Source: Zygnema cylindricum | Taxonomy: Eukaryota; Streptophyta; Zygnematophyceae; Zygnematales; Zygnemataceae | Assembly: GCA_037447655.1 (NCBI GenBank) | Contig: JBBHKE010002205.1 | Span: forward strand, 62,001 to 126,000 | DNA: 64,000 nucleotides | Direction of reading: 5' to 3' | Shown here: positions 1 to 9,064 of the stretch, piece by piece | Position numbering within the stretch: position 1 is the stretch's first letter | Layout: every line of letters starts with the position of its first letter | Notes under the pieces: model-generated | The model's input: only the letters and a program-made list of their open reading frames with translations | The model's database searches: none | What the model was told of the DNA's origin: nothing | Made by a program: the position numbers and the translations under genes

Positions 1-1123
1 ACTGAAGGCTTGAAAATGCAAGAGAATGTTTCAGCACCCAGGAAATTGCATTTAAATCCATGCTTTGTCCGATTAAACTGCACCTTTTTGAAGCCGATAC
101 CCCTGGCGCAGCTGTGGTTCCCTGTTGAAACCCCATTGCTTGTTCCCGTTCTGTAATATTCGGCGCTGTCCACGTGGCGGTTGTACTGTCAAAGATCATT
201 CCTGGTGCGCCCTTCCGGTAAGCGTGGCTATTAGGAAAAGATACCAGAGTTGGGAGGGCCCTCCGTGGATACCCAGGCTTATTACAACAGAAGAAGGGTG
301 CTTTGTCGGCTGTGATCACCGGTGTGGCCATTCGCCCCGGTCCGAGGATCTGTTGGATCGTGATGTTGGGATCTGTAACCTGTGATCTCAACAGCTGTTG
401 GAGGATTGAAAGAGGAACCAAGTTGGTCCAATATGCCCGAACTCTGTGGGCTCTCGATCCGATCTGAGCTGCATCAAAAACTATGGGAGTCCCTAGAACC
501 TTGGTCAATTGGTTCCAGCTGTTGACCACCTGTTTTCTCTTATCATCTGTGGGGTGAACGTTTTCCAAGACGTACCCCACTGGTGTGTCTTGGCGTTCCT
601 GTAACTCTGTTATTAGTCTGGTCATTTGAAAGAAAGTTCTGCTACGGACGTTCTGGTGTCCTCGGCCCTGTCCTGCTAACGAATACCCCTGGCATGGCCA
701 TCCAGCGACCACAAGGTCTACCCTTTCGAGCTTTTCCAGATGGGACTTCGTGATATTATCCACATTCTGGGGAAGCGTGCGATGAGAGTTAGACATGGCG
801 GACACCGGGAGTTGCTGTGGGTAAAGTTGGTGCAACTGTTGCAGGCGGTACTCACAGACTGCACAGGCGGCCGGGTCTATCTCGACTGCCGAGTAAGTTT
901 CTATTTGGTATCCAGCTTTCAGGACGGCTTCCTGATCGGAACTAATGCCAAAAAATAGGGATAGAATCCTAAGTCTTGAAAGCGGGATTTGTATTGACAC
1001 CACTTGTCGATTAAAGTCTTTCCCTTTGTTAGGAACCGTTGGAAGTTCTGACCGGGGGACTTTTGCTGCTCCGGGTGATATTGCAGCCAAGCTTCTGTCC
1101 ACTTCCCGCCGAATTGTGGCCAT
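1..1123 (-). CDS. DNMT3-like cytosine-5 DNA methyltransferase domain of Gypsy-1 (partial, runs off window)
   Basis: Open for about 374 codons from an ATG at 1123 to base 1 with no stop. The MTase motifs appear in order. Motif I is LSLFFGISSDQEAVLKAG (about 920-975). Motif II is YSAVEIDPAA. Motif IV, with the catalytic cysteine, is DLVVAGWPCQGYSLAG (about 670-715). Motif VI is GYVLENV (about 555-575). Motif VIII is AAQIGSRAHRVRAYWTNL (about 420-470). Then come a target-recognition-like stretch, TEREQAMGF (about 130-155) and a motif X-like IGQSMDLNAISWVL. The C-terminal arrangement (RVRAYWTN, EREQAMGF) is closest to DNMT3. By family knowledge it methylates cytosine C5 using S-adenosylmethionine. 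Oddities are Phe where motif I usually has Asp/Ser (LFFG) and PCQ instead of the DNMT3 PCN. It is in the same frame as the upstream protease but separated from it by three stop codons (between 1139 and 1180). Confidence 0.85.
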   Translation of the reverse strand, partial: MATIRREVDRSLAAISPGAAKVPRSELPTVPNKGKDFNRQVVSIQIPLSRLRILSLFFGISSDQEAVLKAGYQIETYSAVEIDPAACAVCEYRLQQLHQLYPQQLPVSAMSNSHRTLPQNVDNITKSHLEKLERVDLVVAGWPCQGYSLAGQGRGHQNVRSRTFFQMTRLITELQERQDTPVGYVLENVHPTDDKRKQVVNSWNQLTKVLGTPIVFDAAQIGSRAHRVRAYWTNLVPLSILQQLLRSQVTDPNITIQQILGPGRMATPVITADKAPFFCCNKPGYPRRALPTLVSFPNSHAYRKGAPGMIFDSTTATWTAPNITEREQAMGFQQGTTAAPGVSASKRCSLIGQSMDLNAISWVLKHSLAFSSLQ

Positions 1124-1177
1124 CTGTACCAATCGGTTCTAATACTCTTTTTCCCACCGCTTGGAAATAGGGAATTA

Positions 1178-2086
1178 CTAGATAGAATCAGCGATATTGT
1201 TAGAGCATTTGAATAGCTCCGAGGGGGTTGAGGCAGAGTAGATGGGATAGCATCCAGACACCGGAACAGTCGTTTTTCCCCGGTTCCACAAATCCAAGGG
1301 GACCACCACTTTTGTTCCTTCCGGATCCTCAAGGTCTGAGACTGTAACTTGTTCCTTCCATACGCTCAACTCCATGTTCAACCTTGTCCACGTAGCCATA
1401 CCCAGCAAAATTTCAAATTGCTTACCTTCCAGCACTAGGAAGGGAAGCCGAATCTGCACGTGCTGGCCTGCGTCGTCAGCAAATTCGATATCCATGGCTT
1501 TTATGATCCCATATACTGGTTGGCTGCTACTGCTGACTGTGCTCAAGCATATGTTACTTGGACTGATTTTTGGCCGGAGTTCCTCGGGCATTTGTTGTAA
1601 CGCTGATGTAGTTATTAAGTTTGGAAGAGCTCCGGTATCCACCACTGCATCCTGGTACCCGCCGTATCCATTAAGTTTAAAATTTCCCGTCCTGTTGAGA
1701 ATAAAAGCCACCGAAAGGGCCTTATAATCCCTATCTGCCATAGAGGTATTTCGTTCTGCCGACATGAAGACTGTCTTGGGCAGTTCTGCCAGCGCGACCC
1801 TTTTCCTCCTAGTGTGAATTTCTTCCCCTAATGCCTTAATGAGGGTTTTTTCGGGCAAATTGTGGGAGGAAGCCAGCGTTTTGACATGCGTCAAGGCGTA
1901 GGGCATTAAGTGTCGTACTAGCATAACTGCCGGTTTGGAGGAAGAAGGGAGAGCTTTGGGCGATGAAATGGGTGAGTCCTCATCTTCCAATTTCTCCTGT
2001 TCCACCCCCCTTGCTTCCTCAATTTCTGGGTTAGAATTCCCCGTCGAAGGTGTAATTGGCGGATCTGTGGACGGTCTCTCAGCCAT
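1178..2086 (-). CDS. Retropepsin-like aspartic protease region of Gypsy-1 polyprotein
   Basis: A frame of 302 codons that stays open upstream of its first ATG. The active site is DAVVDTGALPNLIT (Asp-Thr-Gly-Ala) near residue 148. About 85 residues later come a hydrophobic strand and ILLGMATWTRLNMEL, the usual ILG-type second motif of retroviral-type proteases. The family cleaves the Gag-Pol precursor inside the particle. The first 120 residues are polar and probably linker. The frame ends at a stop at 1178-1180, and the methyltransferase continues in the same frame after two further stops. So PR and MTase may once have formed one polyprotein, or may be joined by readthrough. Confidence 0.75.
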   Translation of the reverse strand: MAERPSTDPPITPSTGNSNPEIEEARGVEQEKLEDEDSPISSPKALPSSSKPAVMLVRHLMPYALTHVKTLASSHNLPEKTLIKALGEEIHTRRKRVALAELPKTVFMSAERNTSMADRDYKALSVAFILNRTGNFKLNGYGGYQDAVVDTGALPNLITTSALQQMPEELRPKISPSNICLSTVSSSSQPVYGIIKAMDIEFADDAGQHVQIRLPFLVLEGKQFEILLGMATWTRLNMELSVWKEQVTVSDLEDPEGTKVVVPLDLWNRGKTTVPVSGCYPIYSASTPSELFKCSNNIADSI

Positions 2087-2159
2087 GTATCTGTCGAACC
2101 ACTCCTGATCTGTTTCAGTGGTTGAAGTGTTTTCTTTTGGCTGTGTCTTCTTGTAATCT

Positions 2160-2381
2160 TCAAAACCGGGAGGAAGTTTTTTTTGAAGCCGGAGAAGGCG
2201 GGTTAGTCGGCTTCAGTCCTAGTCCAATGTTACTGTTTAGAAGGACTGCTCGCGAGGTAAAGGATATGGGGCTGGTGGCTTTGGGACTGTGGTCCTTTTG
2301 TTCAATCTGTTGTTTGTCTTTTCTTTGGGATGACGTTGTAGAGCGCAGTTGGCTGCGACTGTCCCCTACACAACGTTCCAT
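2160..2381 (-). CDS. Gag-protease linker fragment of Gypsy-1
   Basis: A short lysine/serine-rich frame of 73 codons between the second zinc knuckle and the protease. It has no recognisable domain. It is listed because it bridges two coding blocks in the right order and strand. The neighbouring reading frame, open into the protease block up to about 2155, is an equally good candidate for the true linker, so a frameshift in this interval is likely. Confidence 0.3.
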   Translation of the reverse strand: MERCVGDSRSQLRSTTSSQRKDKQQIEQKDHSPKATSPISFTSRAVLLNSNIGLGLKPTNPPSPASKKTSSRF

Positions 2382-2506
2382 GCTCCGGACAGAAATGTCC
2401 TAGCATGCTGAGCCTTTGGAGGCTCCATATCCCAACCCATCAGGTCATCGTCATCTCCACCCAACATGGTCTGCTGCTCCAGCTCCGCTAGCTTTTGTAG
2501 CAGTTC

Positions 2507-2911
2507 TTATTTTTGTTTCTGCAGTTTATGAGCCGGCGTAAGAGGTTGAGGAGTGCGGGCAGAGGATCTCAGTCGGAGAGCGGCCAGTTCTGTTGCCAAA
2601 GCAACCAACTCAGTGCTTTTTTGCTGAATGATCTGTTCCGGTGTTAGTCTACTGGGGCTCGGTTCATTTGGAGATCGTCCCCAGAGATACATAAGTTGCA
2701 GCGGCAGAGGATTAACGGCAGTTTCCCCTTCGCTTGTAAACAAAGCATATTGCATCATCTCCTTCGGAACCCCATTTTTCTGAAAGCATTGCCCTTCTTT
2801 GTGGCCCATGAACCCACAAGCTTCACATTTTGACCCTTCAGAAGTATACTTCCCCCTTAGCTCATTAGAAATTTGAGCGTCATGGAATTTCGGAAGTCGG
2901 ATTTGTCTCAA
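2507..2911 (-). CDS. Gag nucleocapsid part with second CCHC knuckle (Gypsy-1)
   Basis: A frame of 134 codons containing CEACGFMGHKEGQC, a perfect CX2CX4HX4C zinc knuckle at residues 29-42. After it comes a polar stretch with a leucine/alanine-rich heptad-like segment (ELVALATELAALRLR) that could form a coiled coil. Knuckles of this kind bind the element's RNA during packaging. It lies between the first knuckle (3074-3424) and the protease, as expected for the gag C-terminus. Confidence 0.65.
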   Translation of the reverse strand: MRQIRLPKFHDAQISNELRGKYTSEGSKCEACGFMGHKEGQCFQKNGVPKEMMQYALFTSEGETAVNPLPLQLMYLWGRSPNEPSPSRLTPEQIIQQKSTELVALATELAALRLRSSARTPQPLTPAHKLQKQK

Positions 2912-3073
2912 CTAGGATTGAGACATTTTGGCGGTTTCAGAGGGTGGAGTAGGTTTATAGGTTTCCTTAGTGACCGGGGTTCGGTCTCCTCCTCCGCTTC
3001 CTTAATTGTGTTCTTGCTGTTTCCTTGTTCTTTCCGCACGCTCCCTCTCAAACTCCTTCTGCTTGATTGCGAG

Positions 3074-3424
3074 TTATGGTTTGAGCTTTCGGGGGCACCT
3101 CTTCCATCCGTGAACGGGCTGGTTACAGTTCAGGCAGTCGTAAAGAAAAACTTTTTCATCTCCTCCCATTGCAGGTTCTGGTCGGGCATCCGCTTCCTGT
3201 TTCCTCTTAAGCTTCCGCAAAGCTTGCAGTTCTGTCTGTTCGTCTTGGCTGAGCGATGTTTCCCCGGCGAAACTTGCAAAGTTGGCTCTGGATTTCCCGG
3301 TAATAGCCTTTTCTCGTGCCTCGCTATTAACAAAATGATCATACAATTTCATAGCAGCCAATGAAATTTCTTGAGCTGTGGGATTCCGATCGTGTATAGC
3401 TTGACTGGCACTCCAATTGTCCAA
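3074..3424 (-). CDS. Gag C-terminal part with first CCHC knuckle (Gypsy-1)
   Basis: A frame of 116 codons overlapping the 3' end of the capsid frame by 76 bp in another phase, so a frameshift (mutational or programmed) separates them. It is rich in Ala, Glu and Lys, with a charged helix (QDEQTELQALRKLKRKQEAD). It ends in CLNCNQPVHGWKRC, a CX2CX4HX4C knuckle. With the knuckle at about 2810 this gag carries two, matching the two-knuckle gag of Gypsy-2 at 51743-51943. Confidence 0.65.
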   Translation of the reverse strand: MDNWSASQAIHDRNPTAQEISLAAMKLYDHFVNSEAREKAITGKSRANFASFAGETSLSQDEQTELQALRKLKRKQEADARPEPAMGGDEKVFLYDCLNCNQPVHGWKRCPRKLKP

Positions 3425-4071
3425 AGCTGCCTGTCCCGTTGGCCCGAAGGAATTTCGAATAGCGACAAATATTTGGTGGCCATAGCCGGTGTATCGATGG
3501 TGGACACTTTGGTCTTCTCGCAGAGGCTGGAGAGGCGGTTGAACACTGTCTGGGGAGTTTCATTCTTCAAACAGCGGAAGTCTGTGAACTCCTTGATGGC
3601 ATTTTCGTTTCTTTCTGTGTAAAGGAGTCTCCAAGCGTCCAGAAGAGTGGTACAGGGATTAGGATTGGCAACCATCCGGGTGGCCGCTTCGGCTGCCTGT
3701 ACAGCCTGAAGGTGGTTGACATAGGCTCTGCCTTGGGCCTGAAGTTTCATATCCATGTTGAAATTGGGGGTGAGAGGATCTGCGGCTGCGGCAGCCAGGT
3801 CGGCTGCTGCCTGAAGAGCCTCGGCGTCCAGAGCCGGATCCAATATTTTGATACTGGGGGCCATCAACAAAGGTTGACGCTCCTTGTAATCGGCCAAAGC
3901 TCCGGCTAGATAATTTACCATCATCAGAAACAGGGTTGTTTCAAAATCTGCTGGAATGGCCCCTCCCCTGTATTTGTTGATTTCAGATTGGGTGAACGAC
4001 TTCCACAGCAGTTCAAAATCACAGAAAGCGATTACCGAGCTATCTCCTGTAAAGATCCTTACGTCCCCCAT
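3349..4071 (-). CDS. Gag capsid-like domain (Gypsy-1)
   Basis: A frame of 240 codons. The middle (about residues 120-200) has retrotransposon-gag character: WRLLYTERNENAIKEF, then FRCLKNETPQTVFNRLSSL, the helix-rich region where a short ORF2-like element limits a chain of amphipathic helices. An alanine-rich helix (AEALQAAADLAAAAAD) precedes it. Capsid proteins build the virus-like particle in which reverse transcription takes place. The frame is open upstream of its ATG for about 25 more codons, and an in-frame stop then separates it from the disordered extension at 4558-5724. Confidence 0.65.
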   Translation of the reverse strand: MGDVRIFTGDSSVIAFCDFELLWKSFTQSEINKYRGGAIPADFETTLFLMMVNYLAGALADYKERQPLLMAPSIKILDPALDAEALQAAADLAAAAADPLTPNFNMDMKLQAQGRAYVNHLQAVQAAEAATRMVANPNPCTTLLDAWRLLYTERNENAIKEFTDFRCLKNETPQTVFNRLSSLCEKTKVSTIDTPAMATKYLSLFEIPSGQRDRQLWTIGVPVKLYTIGIPQLKKFHWLL

Positions 4072-4557
4072 TTCTTTTTCCTCCTCTGCAAGGTTGGTGA
4101 ACTGTGAAGAAGATGGTCCGGTTGGGCTAACAAACTAAACCGGTGGAATTACCCCTGGATCTGCGTCGTTTGGCGCGGGCTCGCCTCCTTCTCCGGTAGA
4201 GGGAGCGGTCTGACGAGAGATGGTTCTCCCCCCCACTGAGGAAGTTCAGGTTACTGGTGGGATAGTGAGATGACCAGTATCTCCCTGGAGTTGGCCCTTG
4301 GGAAACGAAGAGCTTATCACCTTGGGAAAAGCTACCCGAAGTCTTGCTCCTCTATACCCAGGAGAGGCCCGTTCCTCCCGGTGAAATGTTTCCACCGAGG
4401 GAATGTGGAAAATAGGTTTAGTCACCGGTGGTCCTTGAGGGATTGGTGGAGAAGGGGATGGAGATGACCGAGGACTAAGAGGGAAAGGTGTCTGTCTCCG
4501 TGTACGCCTTTTGGAGGTTTCTGGTGGAGGAGTTCCTTTGCTGGAACCGGGAGAACG

Positions 4558-5724
4558 TCAGTGAGGAGGAGAGTAGGCAGGAACGTCGTACTTGTAGGGT
4601 AAGACGGGTGGTCCCGGTGACCCACGGACTGCAGCGGCCAGAGAAACAGAAGGCAAAGGAGAGGATGCCTGAGGTGGCGATGGAGGAGGAGTATTAAGTC
4701 CGAGGGAAATGTGTAGTCTCCGGTCTGGTTGTAGCTGCACCACGGCCTCCACGGTAGAAGATCCCTCAACCGAGACAATTGTAGGGAGATTTGTAGCCAC
4801 GACTACCGAATTACTCGGCAAATCTTCACCCAACCCCTTTTTGTTAGGCCCTGTTGTTTCCTCCCCTTCCCGCTGAAGAGGAGTTTCTGGTCTCGGTTTT
4901 GGTGAAGTCAGGGGATCTCGCGTGACAGGGGGAGTTGCCTGATCCAGAGGTTGTAATTCCGTCGCGAGACTTGTTCTACGGGGAGGTGCTACCTGTCCAC
5001 TAAGGATTCCCCAAGATCTCCGTCTAGCCTTCCGTATCAGGATCAGCTCCTGTTCTAATGCTCTCTTCCTTTCCTCTTCAAGGGCATCCCAATCTATTGC
5101 GACGGGTCCGACCCCCGCCGTAGCCTTATCCTGCGATCGTAGAATCTCAACCAATTTCTTGGTGCTGCTCACCACACCTGAGAGATCGGCAATCCCCAAA
5201 CCGGGTACCTCGGGGTCCGTAGGCCTTGAACGCCATAGTCTTTCGGATGGTCGGACAACTGGTGCGGAAGGAGACATAGAACTTGGGGAAATTGAGGCAG
5301 AAGGAAAGAACGGCTCTTCTTTGACTAGGGGAGCAAATCGACCTTTGCTGTCCCGATGGTTGAACCGGAAATCTCTCTTAGGCTGAGGTAACTTCCGCTT
5401 GCTACTCTCTTCCTTGGTCCGGCCCCGAGAAGTTGCTCTGCCCCTAGAAGGTCTATTGGTAGCAGTTTCTTGAGATATGGTGGGCTGTTGTCGTGAAGTA
5501 GACGGCATCTCCGGTTGCTCTCGGACCGAGATGGGAGAGCCACTTTCGGACGAGCTACTCAGGATCTCCACTACTCCTCCCACTGGGCGTATGATCCGAG
5601 CTCGGTCGCTTCTGGCAACACGCTGCACCAGCTCCTTCTTTACCTTCAATTCATGGATATTGTGAAGGGCTAGAATCTCCTTACGACCGCGTCGGTTAGG
5701 ATCAGACAAAAGTTCAGGATCCAT
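4558..5724 (-). CDS. Disordered Ser/Pro/Arg-rich N-terminal gag extension (Gypsy-1)
   Basis: A frame of 388 codons in the direction of gag and upstream of the capsid. No catalytic motif is seen. Composition is strongly disordered: long Ser/Pro/Arg/Thr stretches, repeated SRGR-type basic words, and a basic segment near residue 110 suited to nucleic-acid or nuclear-import contacts. The clean length argues that it is coding and not a shadow. It is unusually long for a Gypsy gag leader. Function unknown. Confidence 0.55.
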   Translation of the reverse strand: MDPELLSDPNRRGRKEILALHNIHELKVKKELVQRVARSDRARIIRPVGGVVEILSSSSESGSPISVREQPEMPSTSRQQPTISQETATNRPSRGRATSRGRTKEESSKRKLPQPKRDFRFNHRDSKGRFAPLVKEEPFFPSASISPSSMSPSAPVVRPSERLWRSRPTDPEVPGLGIADLSGVVSSTKKLVEILRSQDKATAGVGPVAIDWDALEEERKRALEQELILIRKARRRSWGILSGQVAPPRRTSLATELQPLDQATPPVTRDPLTSPKPRPETPLQREGEETTGPNKKGLGEDLPSNSVVVATNLPTIVSVEGSSTVEAVVQLQPDRRLHISLGLNTPPPSPPQASSPLPSVSLAAAVRGSPGPPVLPYKYDVPAYSPPH

Positions 5725-5735
5725 GTATGTCTCAA

Positions 5736-6071
5736 CTATCGGACTTTGGATCTGGTATAACGTACCACCTCGAGAGGGTGGCCTGGGACCGCTTCCTTAT
5801 GTGCCAACCCCTTTCTACGACTTTTAGGAGAAAGGGGCGGCCTCTCCGCCCTCTCCGCTGCCCAAGCTCGGGCTGATTCGGACAGAGTTGGAAAGTTCTC
5901 GGGGGAAAAAACAGGTGGAGGTGGAGGAGAGGGTCGCCTCTCTGGCTGCGTTGGAGGAGTTTCGATTGCAACCTCCGGAGGCATCTCTCCCCTAAGAAAT
6001 CGCTCTATGTGTAAAGGTGAGCCAAAGGGGGGTGCTTCCTCAGGCATCTGAGACTCTTCCTCTTGGGCCAC
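5736..6071 (-). CDS. Acidic/proline-rich first frame of Gypsy-1
   Basis: A frame of 111 codons starting MAQEEESQMPEEAPP, with a polyproline run (RRPSPPPPPVF) and a basic C-terminus. It ends 12 bp before the ATG of the 388-codon frame, with only a stop between, so both probably formed one disordered N-terminus. No homologous domain recognised. Confidence 0.4.
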   Translation of the reverse strand: MAQEEESQMPEEAPPFGSPLHIERFLRGEMPPEVAIETPPTQPERRPSPPPPPVFSPENFPTLSESARAWAAERAERPPLSPKSRRKGLAHKEAVPGHPLEVVRYTRSKVR

Positions 6072-6439
6072 CGCTTTCTGCCTCTCCTGCTCTTCCTATC
6101 TGACACCCGGAAGATCCTTATCCTGAACTTCTCCTCCCCCCATAGCTGACTGGAGAAGAAGATCTAAATCCCCTTTTAAAAGTACTCCGATCTGAGCACC
6201 TATCCTCTTTAACCTAAACAGACAGGTGGCTTTTTCAGTTCTGTGCACTCCGCTGGAAGCCCACGAAATGCCACACTCCCAGCTACTCTCCAAAGAATAG
6301 GAAAGAAATGAGAGTCGTCCGATCCTTTCCGCAAAACTCCGGACAAACCCAAAGATGACCACAAGAGTGTGCAAATAACTCCCACGCAGAAATATAGAAA
6401 TAACAAATATTGGCTTTTCAGATTAAACAATATCACCTT

Positions 6440-7489
6440 GCCCTAGAGAATGGAATGAAAGATAGAAATGAATGATAATGATGAAGCGAATTCACATACC
6501 CCGGAGTGCAACGATGACCAAACTCAGCACAAGAAAACCTATCCCAATGGCCCCGAAGTCAGGCATGAGTCTCCCTCAACCCTCCCGGTTCCACCGCAAG
6601 GATCCGACAAGACTCTTCTTAGTTTCAAACAGCGAAAGTCCAAACCGCCCAAAGAGAAGATAGTGACCACTACCCACGCGTGCTACGATCTCCACAAAAG
6701 ATAATCCAAAACAAAGATGGCAATAGAGTCAACGACACAATGCAACCGTTCTCCAACAGAAAGATTGATTTTAATTCTCTGGGGATTTTCTCAGGAGACA
6801 GTACTAAAAAAGCAACCTGTCTCCTTCGGCCCCAAATGCCTTATACAACCAGAGTTTGTCCTACTGCAAGTTCCAAAGTCAAAGCAATGTGACAAGCCAA
6901 TCATCGGCCAGCAATTGTTATCGTACTGACATAAGACAAAACAGACTGTACTACACTCAGGACTAAAAGTTAGACGACCGGTCTCGGCTAGATTAGCGGC
7001 CGAGGGTCCTCCTATAATACACAAAATGGAAACAAAGTGTTGACTTGACGTGAAACCGTCGAACTTTGACCCAAAGTCATTAATGCTTGGCCCGGCGGTT
7101 GGGCCTAAACTAACATCCTACTGACAGCTAACAGTAAGATCTACGGGATAATCCCAAATGTTACGTGTCGTTTTTTAAGGTATCCCTCTACTACAGCTAC
7201 AAAGAACACACACTATAATGGAGCAGACAATTTGCACCGGACTAACTCCTCAGTTCGACCTGCGTTTAAGGTGAACTAAATTGCGTAGTGTTCCAGGATG
7301 AAAATATAAAGATGTGATCCGGCTGATCGTCCTCTTCCTTCTCCGTACGCTAGAGTCCGTACAAAGTGGAATGAAGCCCCGGACCTCCTGGGAGTGCAAA
7401 TGTGCCGAAGATGCACACGCGTTTGACATTCTTCCCTTTTTTCTCAGGTTAACTCCTTCTTAATAGAATTTCAACTTCGGGTTGTTCCT
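6440..7489 (-). other. Unresolved leader/LTR zone of Gypsy-1
   Basis: About 1 kb between the first Gypsy-1 frame and the truncated Copia A. If Gypsy-1 is complete at its 5' side, this should hold its 5' LTR and primer site. I could not find a paired LTR, a clear primer-binding site or an LTR terminus, because the partner LTR is outside the window. The small frames here are not convincing genes. Confidence 0.35.
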
Positions 7490-7490
7490 C

Positions 7491-8131
7491 TTAGAAAAAA
7501 ACACTCGGAGATTTAGAAATTTTAGATACGCGAATGTCCGAAGACATTCGAGATTTGTCACTTCGGATCTCGTCAAAATTAATTAATTCCGGATGAGTTG
7601 CGGAATTAGCTTTCCCCTTCTTACTATAGACAACCGGATCCGCCTCATTTTCAAAATCTGAATCATCGAGATGAGGAAAAGAGAGAGATTCATACACTTT
7701 AAGAAAATCATGATTAGTAGAGAATTTTTCGGAACGAGAAATAGCAACTTTAAGATCCTCATGGAAATTCACATTACTACTCTCTTCAATGACATGAGGA
7801 ATCGGATCATAAACCCGGTAAAAACACCCTTTGGAGCTATACCCCACAAAAATTCCTGACCAACTATGAGAAGAAAATTTACCTCGTCGTTTTACCAATT
7901 CAATGTACACTGTTGCACGGCATCCCCAAATTCGTAAATGGTGTAATGCAAGCTTTCGACTGTACCAAAGCTCACGAGGAGTTTTATTGCATAAAATAGA
8001 GGTAAGCCGACGATTGCAAATATTATTGGCCGTTAAGATAGCATTTCCCCACAAATACTTCTTTCTTCCCGATCCGTGAATCATCGAGCGCACCATTTCT
8101 TGAAGGGTTTGATTTTTGCGCTCGGCGATTC
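7491..8131 (-). pseudogene. Integrase C-terminal half (Copia A)
   Basis: Begins with the integrase region GIAERKNQTLQEMVRSM, which holds the third catalytic acidic residue (Glu in AERKN). It continues through the Copia-typical segment LHHLRIWGCRATVY and FVGYSSKGCFYRVYDP (the 'GYS/K GYRVY' box). It is in a different phase from the integrase core at 8023-8421, so a frameshift near 8130-8150 breaks the enzyme. It ends in a polar linker where reverse transcriptase should follow but does not. Confidence 0.7.
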
Positions 8132-8421
8132 CATGCGCTCGATTCCGGTGAGTATGATGGCGAAAATTCTTGTCGGATCCCCCATTTCTTGCAATATGGA
8201 TCTAATGCCTTAAACTCCCAGCCATTATCGGATCGGACCGCCTTTAATTTTTGTTCACATTGCCTTTTGGCCATAACACACCACTCCTCGAATTTTGCGG
8301 ATGCGTTGGATTTATTTTTAAGAAGGTAAACCCATGTGAACCTTGAGTAATCATCCACAATCACCATTATATATTTATTTCCTCCTAAACTCTCAAGTTT
8401 AACTTCGCCACATAGATCCAC
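8132..8421 (-). pseudogene. Integrase catalytic core (Copia A)
   Basis: Shows the first and second catalytic aspartates of a DDE integrase: MDLCGEVK, then MVIVDDYSRFTWVYLLKNKS, and KAVRSDNGWEF. In Copia integrases the last is normally SDNGGEF, so one Gly is replaced by Trp. The frame drifts off just before the catalytic Glu, confirming the frameshift. The family inserts retroelement cDNA into the genome. Confidence 0.75.
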
Positions 8422-8825
8422 GTGTATTTTTTCAAGTGGATGAGTTGACCGACATTCAAAGTCTTTGGTAAGATACGGTTTTCAAATTTGACGACCTTGA
8501 CTGCAACCAGTACAACCTTTGACTTGGTTGCACAGCCTTTGACTTTCTTGCTTGACGTCACATCTAAGCCGCTCGTGCAGCCTGCATTGATCATACACTT
8601 TAGATTCTGCTCTAACGTATTGCATATACGATGATACCATAGCGTCAGATTGTGGAATGCGTTAGACACTTCGCCCTCACCGATTGTAACTCTATCACAA
8701 CGTACAATTTTGATCGTGGAATCTCCAAGGCGTACATGCTCGCGCCATATTTTTGTATTTGGGGTACGCTGAAAAGATTCGCAGAGCCGCCCGGAATATA
8801 GAGCACGTTCAAAAGCTATATTCAT
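8385..8825 (-). pseudogene. GAG_pre-integrase region (Copia A)
   Basis: This region lies between protease and integrase core, where Copia elements carry the zinc-binding HHCC segment. The frame contains NLTLWYHRICNTLEQNLK, which resembles the LWHxRLGH motif in degraded form, followed by Cys residues. It is clearly decayed and has frame changes. Assigned mainly by position. Confidence 0.5.
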
Positions 8826-8869
8826 GAGATTTGTTCAAATCCATTTGGATCTAGCGAAATCAAGTCAAG

Positions 8870-9064
8870 TCATACGGTACCAACTGTACCAATGGAAATA
8901 ACTTGACCACTGGCGGCCATAATATTTTCCGGTACGGTCAAAGTGCGCATTTTGTCGAAAAGTGTGCCGTCCGTACATACGTGATGCGAAGCGCCGGAGA
9001 CAATGATCCACTCTTTGTCGTTTTGCGCTCCGAAAGACGAAATTTCGTTTGTGACCCTTAGCAT
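8870..9064 (-). pseudogene. Copia-type protease with lost active site (Copia A)
   Basis: Contains WIIVSGASHHVCTDGTLF. Copia proteases normally have W-hydrophobic-DSGAS-H-C; here the catalytic Asp is Val. The surrounding residues (GASHHVC, MAASGQ) are well kept, so the loss is specific. It follows the zinc knuckle and precedes the pre-integrase region. Confidence 0.7.

Larger units (their letters stand above)
1..7489 (-). mobile_element. Gypsy-type LTR retroelement carrying a DNA methyltransferase (Gypsy-1), 5' part
   Basis: Reading leftwards on the minus strand the order is disordered gag extension, capsid-like gag, two zinc knuckles, retropepsin, then a DNMT3-like cytosine methyltransferase that runs off the left edge. 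The protease type (DTGA active site, ILLG flap-side motif) and the two-knuckle gag point to Ty3/Gypsy rather than Copia. Reverse transcriptase and integrase are not visible and should lie beyond base 1. The right boundary is approximate: it is where the truncated Copia A coding begins. I could not delimit an LTR or primer site. A second element with the same order lies at 50571-53707. Confidence 0.75.

Noticed and set aside
125-385. Plus-strand frame over the MTase C-terminus
   Set aside because: Shadow of the minus-strand methyltransferase.
919-1332. 137-codon minus frame overlapping the MTase start
   Set aside because: Out of phase with both protease and MTase; the MTase phase carries all conserved motifs across the same bases.
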